This document shows, one piece after another, positions 6,602-9,218 of a stretch of DNA of 9,218 nucleotides. Numbering within the stretch: position 1 is the first letter of the stretch; each line of letters opens with the position of its first letter. A program made the position numbers and the translations under genes. The notes under the pieces were generated by a model. It saw nothing but the letters and a program-made list of their open reading frames with translations, did not search any database and was not told the origin of the DNA. Source of the DNA: Planctomycetota bacterium (GTDB lineage Bacteria > Planctomycetota > Phycisphaerae > UBA1845); contig JAJRUK010000037.1 in assembly GCA_024277835.1 (NCBI GenBank), positions 1 to 9,218 on the forward strand, given 5' to 3'.

Positions 6602-6620
6602 CGTGAAAGACGCTTTCACG
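6602..6620. promoter_or_regulatory. Perfect hairpin in the tRNA-Leu leader
   Basis: CGTGAAAG, ACG, CTTTCACG: perfect 8-bp arms separated by three bases, ending only six bases from the mature 5' end of tRNA-Leu. In the precursor RNA this would form a stem beside the RNase P cleavage site; as DNA it would be an operator-like dyad over the transcribed leader. Confidence 0.4.
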
Positions 6621-6641
6621 ATCTCACGCAACGAGGGCAAG

Positions 6642-6669
6642 AGCGTATCTGAGCCATCGCGCGTGTCAA
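6642..6669 (-). promoter_or_regulatory. Candidate sigma-70 promoter of tRNA-Leu
   Basis: On the minus strand a perfect -35 TTGACA (6669-6664) is followed after 16 bp by TACGCT (6647-6642), which keeps the first two and last bases of TATAAT. Transcription would begin about 40 nt before the mature tRNA, which leaves room for the leader hairpin. Confidence 0.4.
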
Positions 6670-6742
6670 CTTTGGACGACTGTTCGGGGCAAAAAAGACG
6701 ATCAGGCGTAGACGATTCCGACCGACCGCGATACAAAAGGGA

Positions 6743-8944
6743 ATGCAAACTAGCACGGATGCGAACATTGAAATGCTGCTCACCGATCTCAGCGACGCCC
6801 AGCGAGAGGCGGTCACGCACACAGACGGACCTCTTCTAATCCTCGCCGGTCCAGGCAGTGGCAAGACGCGCGTGGTGACGCGGCGGGCTGCTCACCTCGC
6901 CTGTACCGTCACCGATCCTCACCGGATTCTGGCGATCACCTTTACCAATAAAGCCGCGAAAGAGATGCAAGCGCGCGTCGATGTGCTTGGCGTCGCGAAC
7001 GGGATGACCGTTTGCACGTTTCACGCGCTTTGTGCGAAGCTCTTGCGGTGGCATCACGATCGCGCGGGGGTTCCAAAGAATTTCACGATTTTCGATCGCG
7101 ACGATCGACGCAAGTTAATCAAAAAGACGCTCGTCCGATGCAACCTCGCCTCGGAAAACTGGTCTCCCGCCAGTGTTGAACAGGAGATCGGTCGAGCGAA
7201 AAACGCGATGCTCACGCCTGAAGCGTACGCACAAAACTACGGCGACTACCAGTCGCGCACCTACGCGCGGATCTATGAAACCTACGAAAAGTTGCTGACG
7301 GAGATGGGCGGGCTTGATTTTGATGACCTGCTCATGCGCATGGCGATGACGCTGGATCGCGACGGCGAGCTGCGCACCGAGTTGGAAAATCGGTTCCATT
7401 ATGTCCTGATCGACGAGTATCAGGATACCAACGCCGCGCAGTATAAGATCGCTCGCCTGTTGACGCGGGATCGCAAGAATCTTTGCGCAACGGGCGACCC
7501 GGATCAGTCGATCTATGGATGGCGCGGGGCGGACATTGAAAATATCTTGTCGTTCGAGAAGGATTATCCGTCCGCCAGCGTCGTGCGACTCGAGCAGAAC
7601 TATCGATCGACCAAGCGGATACTCGCAGCCGCCGATTCGCTGATCACGGGGAATACGCAGCGCAAAGAGAAAGCGTTGTGGACGGAAAACGACGAAGGTG
7701 TACCCGTGCGCGTCATCGCGTTCGAGTCGGGTGAGGCGGAGGCGTTTGGTGTTGCGCAGGACATCGCTCGTCAGACGCGGGGCGGTGCGTCATTGCGGCA
7801 GGTGGCGATTTTCTATCGGGTGAACTCGCTCAGTCGGGTGATCGAAGAAGCCCTGATGCGCGAGGGGATCAACTATCAAATTGCCCGCGGCGTCGAGTTT
7901 TACAACCGCAAAGAGATCAGAGACGTTCTGGCGTATATCCGCGTCTTGCTCAACCCGGCGGATGAGATCGCGCTTCTTCGAGTCATCAACACGCCCCCTC
8001 GCGGAATCGGTGCGACGACGATCGGTCGATTAACTGCGGCGGCGCAGACTGCCGGAATGCGAGTGATCGACGCGCTGATGAACGAGGAAATCCTGAGCGG
8101 GTTGGGTCGGTCGGCGGCCAAGGTTCGTGTCTTTGGAAAATTGTTGTCGAACCTCACGGCTGCGCTGGAGTTGTCGCCGCCCAAGGCGCTCGAGTTTGTC
8201 ATCTCGCATAGCGGATTGCGAGCGATGTACAAAGACGAGGGGGACGGCGACGACGCCCCGCGCGGCAACCTCGACGAGTTGGTCAGCGCTGCGGCTGCCT
8301 ATCACGAGGACAATCCGGAGGCGACGTTGATCGAATGGCTCGAATACGCAGCTCTCGTCAGCGATGTCGATGCGGTGGCGGAAGATGTAGACAAAGTCAC
8401 GCTGATGACCCTTCACGCAGCCAAGGGTCTGGAGTTCGACATTGTGTACGTCCTCGGGCTTGAGGACGGTTTGCTTCCGTTTCGTCGGGATTTTGGTGGT
8501 CTGGGTAGCGAAGACGATACAGAGGAAGAGCGTCGCCTGTGTTTTGTGGGCATGACGCGAGCGCGGAAGGGCTTGACGCTCACGCGGGCGCGGTATCGGA
8601 TGATGCGGGGGATTACTCAGCGGACGGTGCGGAGTCCATTCCTCGACGAGTTGCCGGAAGATGGTGTAGAATGCAGCGAGCAGGGCGGCGACTCGGGTGC
8701 GCGACGGGCGGGTCGACGTCAGCCTGTCGATCACGGCGAGTTGCCGGCGGATGTTGCGGAGTGGACTGTCGGGACACTTGTCGAGCATCCGCTTCATGGG
8801 TTGGGACAGATTCTTTCGATCCATCGCGGTGCGCGGCGGACGCATGTGGACGTGCAGTTTAAGGATGGGGAAAAGCGGAGTTGGGTTCTTGAGTTTGCCG
8901 ACCTGAAACGCGTCGATTTCGACGACGTCGGCGACGCCTTCTAG
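6743..8944 (+). CDS. uvrD: ATP-dependent 3'-5' DNA helicase, UvrD/PcrA family
   Basis: Superfamily 1A helicase that unwinds DNA during nucleotide excision and mismatch repair and removes proteins from DNA; cytosolic. All motifs are intact in the 733 residues: Q-motif LSDAQREAV (16-24), Walker A GPGSGKT (36-42), Ia TFTNKAAKEM (66-75), LDFDDLL (191-197), Walker B DEYQDTN (224-230), III GDPDQSIYGWRG (251-262), IV LEQNYRST (283-290), V TLHAAKGLEF (556-565) and VI FVGMTRAR (601-608). Residues 640-670 are a polar linker, and 675-726 (GTLVEHPLHGLGQILSI, KDGEKRSWVLEF, LKRVD) match the Tudor-like C-terminal domain that in PcrA and UvrD contacts RNA polymerase. Start choice is uncertain: the ATG at 6743 has AAAAGGG only one base away, unusually close, and an in-frame ATG at 6773 would still keep every motif. 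It is probably co-transcribed with the mannose-1-phosphate guanylyltransferase 18 bp downstream. pcrA is an equally good name. Confidence 0.97.
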   Translation: MQTSTDANIEMLLTDLSDAQREAVTHTDGPLLILAGPGSGKTRVVTRRAAHLACTVTDPHRILAITFTNKAAKEMQARVDVLGVANGMTVCTFHALCAKLLRWHHDRAGVPKNFTIFDRDDRRKLIKKTLVRCNLASENWSPASVEQEIGRAKNAMLTPEAYAQNYGDYQSRTYARIYETYEKLLTEMGGLDFDDLLMRMAMTLDRDGELRTELENRFHYVLIDEYQDTNAAQYKIARLLTRDRKNLCATGDPDQSIYGWRGADIENILSFEKDYPSASVVRLEQNYRSTKRILAAADSLITGNTQRKEKALWTENDEGVPVRVIAFESGEAEAFGVAQDIARQTRGGASLRQVAIFYRVNSLSRVIEEALMREGINYQIARGVEFYNRKEIRDVLAYIRVLLNPADEIALLRVINTPPRGIGATTIGRLTAAAQTAGMRVIDALMNEEILSGLGRSAAKVRVFGKLLSNLTAALELSPPKALEFVISHSGLRAMYKDEGDGDDAPRGNLDELVSAAAAYHEDNPEATLIEWLEYAALVSDVDAVAEDVDKVTLMTLHAAKGLEFDIVYVLGLEDGLLPFRRDFGGLGSEDDTEEERRLCFVGMTRARKGLTLTRARYRMMRGITQRTVRSPFLDELPEDGVECSEQGGDSGARRAGRRQPVDHGELPADVAEWTVGTLVEHPLHGLGQILSIHRGARRTHVDVQFKDGEKRSWVLEFADLKRVDFDDVGDAF

Positions 8945-8951
8945 CGAAATC

Positions 8952-8955
8952 GGAG
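8952..8955 (+). promoter_or_regulatory. Ribosome binding site fixing the GTG start at 8963
   Basis: GGAG sits seven bases before GTG 8963 and has no in-frame ATG at suitable distance. It decides the start of the guanylyltransferase, which would otherwise be overlooked because its first ATG (8981) falls inside the nucleotide-binding motif. Confidence 0.7.
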
Positions 8956-8962
8956 CTTGAGC

Positions 8963-9218
8963 GTGCGACATGCAGTCATCATGGCCGGCGGGATCGGGAT
9001 TCGACTGTGGCCTTTGAGTCGAAAGCAGCGCCCGAAGCAGACGCTTCGTTTGTTTGAAGGAAAGAGCTTGATTCGCCATTCGTATGAGCGCGTCGCGGCG
9101 CTTCTTCCCCCCGAGCAAATCCACGTCATTACGAGTGACGCTCACCTTGCGATTATTCGTGAAGAGCTGCCCGAGCTTGCGGAAGAGAATCTGATCGGCG
9201 AGCCGGTGGGGCGGGATA
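8963..9218 (+). CDS. manC: Mannose-1-phosphate guanylyltransferase, N-terminal part
   Basis: Makes GDP-mannose from mannose-1-phosphate and GTP, the activated sugar for capsule, exopolysaccharide and other envelope glycans; cytosolic. Only the first 85 codons are in the window. Residues 5-25 hold the nucleotidyltransferase signature (VIMAGGIGIRLWPLSRKQ followed by RPKQ), and residues 73-85 contain LIGEPVGRD, the sugar-nucleotide binding loop usually continuing NTAPA. The GTG start has a good GGAG ribosome site. The family consensus at residues 9-13 is GxGTR; here it reads GIGIR, with isoleucine in place of threonine. The gene begins 18 bp after the helicase stop, so the two are likely one transcript. 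Whether a phosphomannose isomerase domain follows cannot be seen. Another sugar-1-phosphate nucleotidyltransferase is possible, but LWPLSR with PKQ favours mannose. Confidence 0.88.
   Translation, partial: MRHAVIMAGGIGIRLWPLSRKQRPKQTLRLFEGKSLIRHSYERVAALLPPEQIHVITSDAHLAIIREELPELAEENLIGEPVGRD

Noticed and set aside
8030..9145. 371-codon open frame on the minus strand
   Set aside because: It is antisense to the helicase and to the guanylyltransferase start, both of which carry intact motifs. No ribosome site or family resemblance was seen.
1..9218. A defence system or CRISPR array
   Set aside because: No regularly spaced repeats are present, and the only helicase is a complete standard UvrD/PcrA with a Tudor-like tail and no nuclease or defence partner beside it.

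Overview
The window is a GC-rich bacterial chromosome segment that looks like ordinary core genome with some lineage-specific genes. I infer Planctomycetota (possibly Phycisphaerae-like). The main reasons are the zinc-ribbon proteins carrying CPxCxYxLxxLPxxxxCPECG, a pattern I know as very common in that phylum, and a seryl-tRNA synthetase whose motif-3 region (ETHSASR, HTLNNT) differs from the E. coli/Bacillus form. No 16S or other phylogenetic marker is present, so the assignment is tentative.

Left half (1-4377, all genes on the minus strand). Reading in the direction of transcription from 4377: a two-module membrane protein (zinc ribbon, two membrane helices, PH-like segment, then the same order again); a one-module relative overlapping it by an ATGA junction; serS (seryl-tRNA synthetase); and an exported DUF4139 protein cut off by the left edge. 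The first two genes share a 112-bp ungapped direct repeat covering exactly the start codon and first zinc ribbon. A perfect 18-bp palindrome plus a half-site 22 bp away lies in the leader of the DUF4139 gene.

Centre (4378-4853). A 476-bp divergent intergenic region with no convincing gene. It holds a REP-like palindrome, an AT-rich perfect 18-bp dyad, and an 8-bp inverted repeat that would hide the ribosome binding site of the following gene.

Right half (4854-9218, mostly plus strand). A polytopic GT-C type glycosyltransferase; a minus-strand tRNA-Leu(CAG) bracketed by two perfect hairpins and preceded by a recognisable promoter; a full-length UvrD/PcrA DNA helicase with a C-terminal Tudor-like domain; and, 18 bp downstream, the start of a mannose-1-phosphate guanylyltransferase with a GTG start, truncated by the right edge.

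Functionally the genes are mixed: translation (serS, tRNA-Leu), DNA repair (uvrD/pcrA), and envelope polysaccharide synthesis (GT-C enzyme and GDP-mannose supply). I see no defence system, CRISPR array, transposon or prophage. The least understood part is the three-copy zinc-ribbon/membrane/PH-like module family at 2687-4377.
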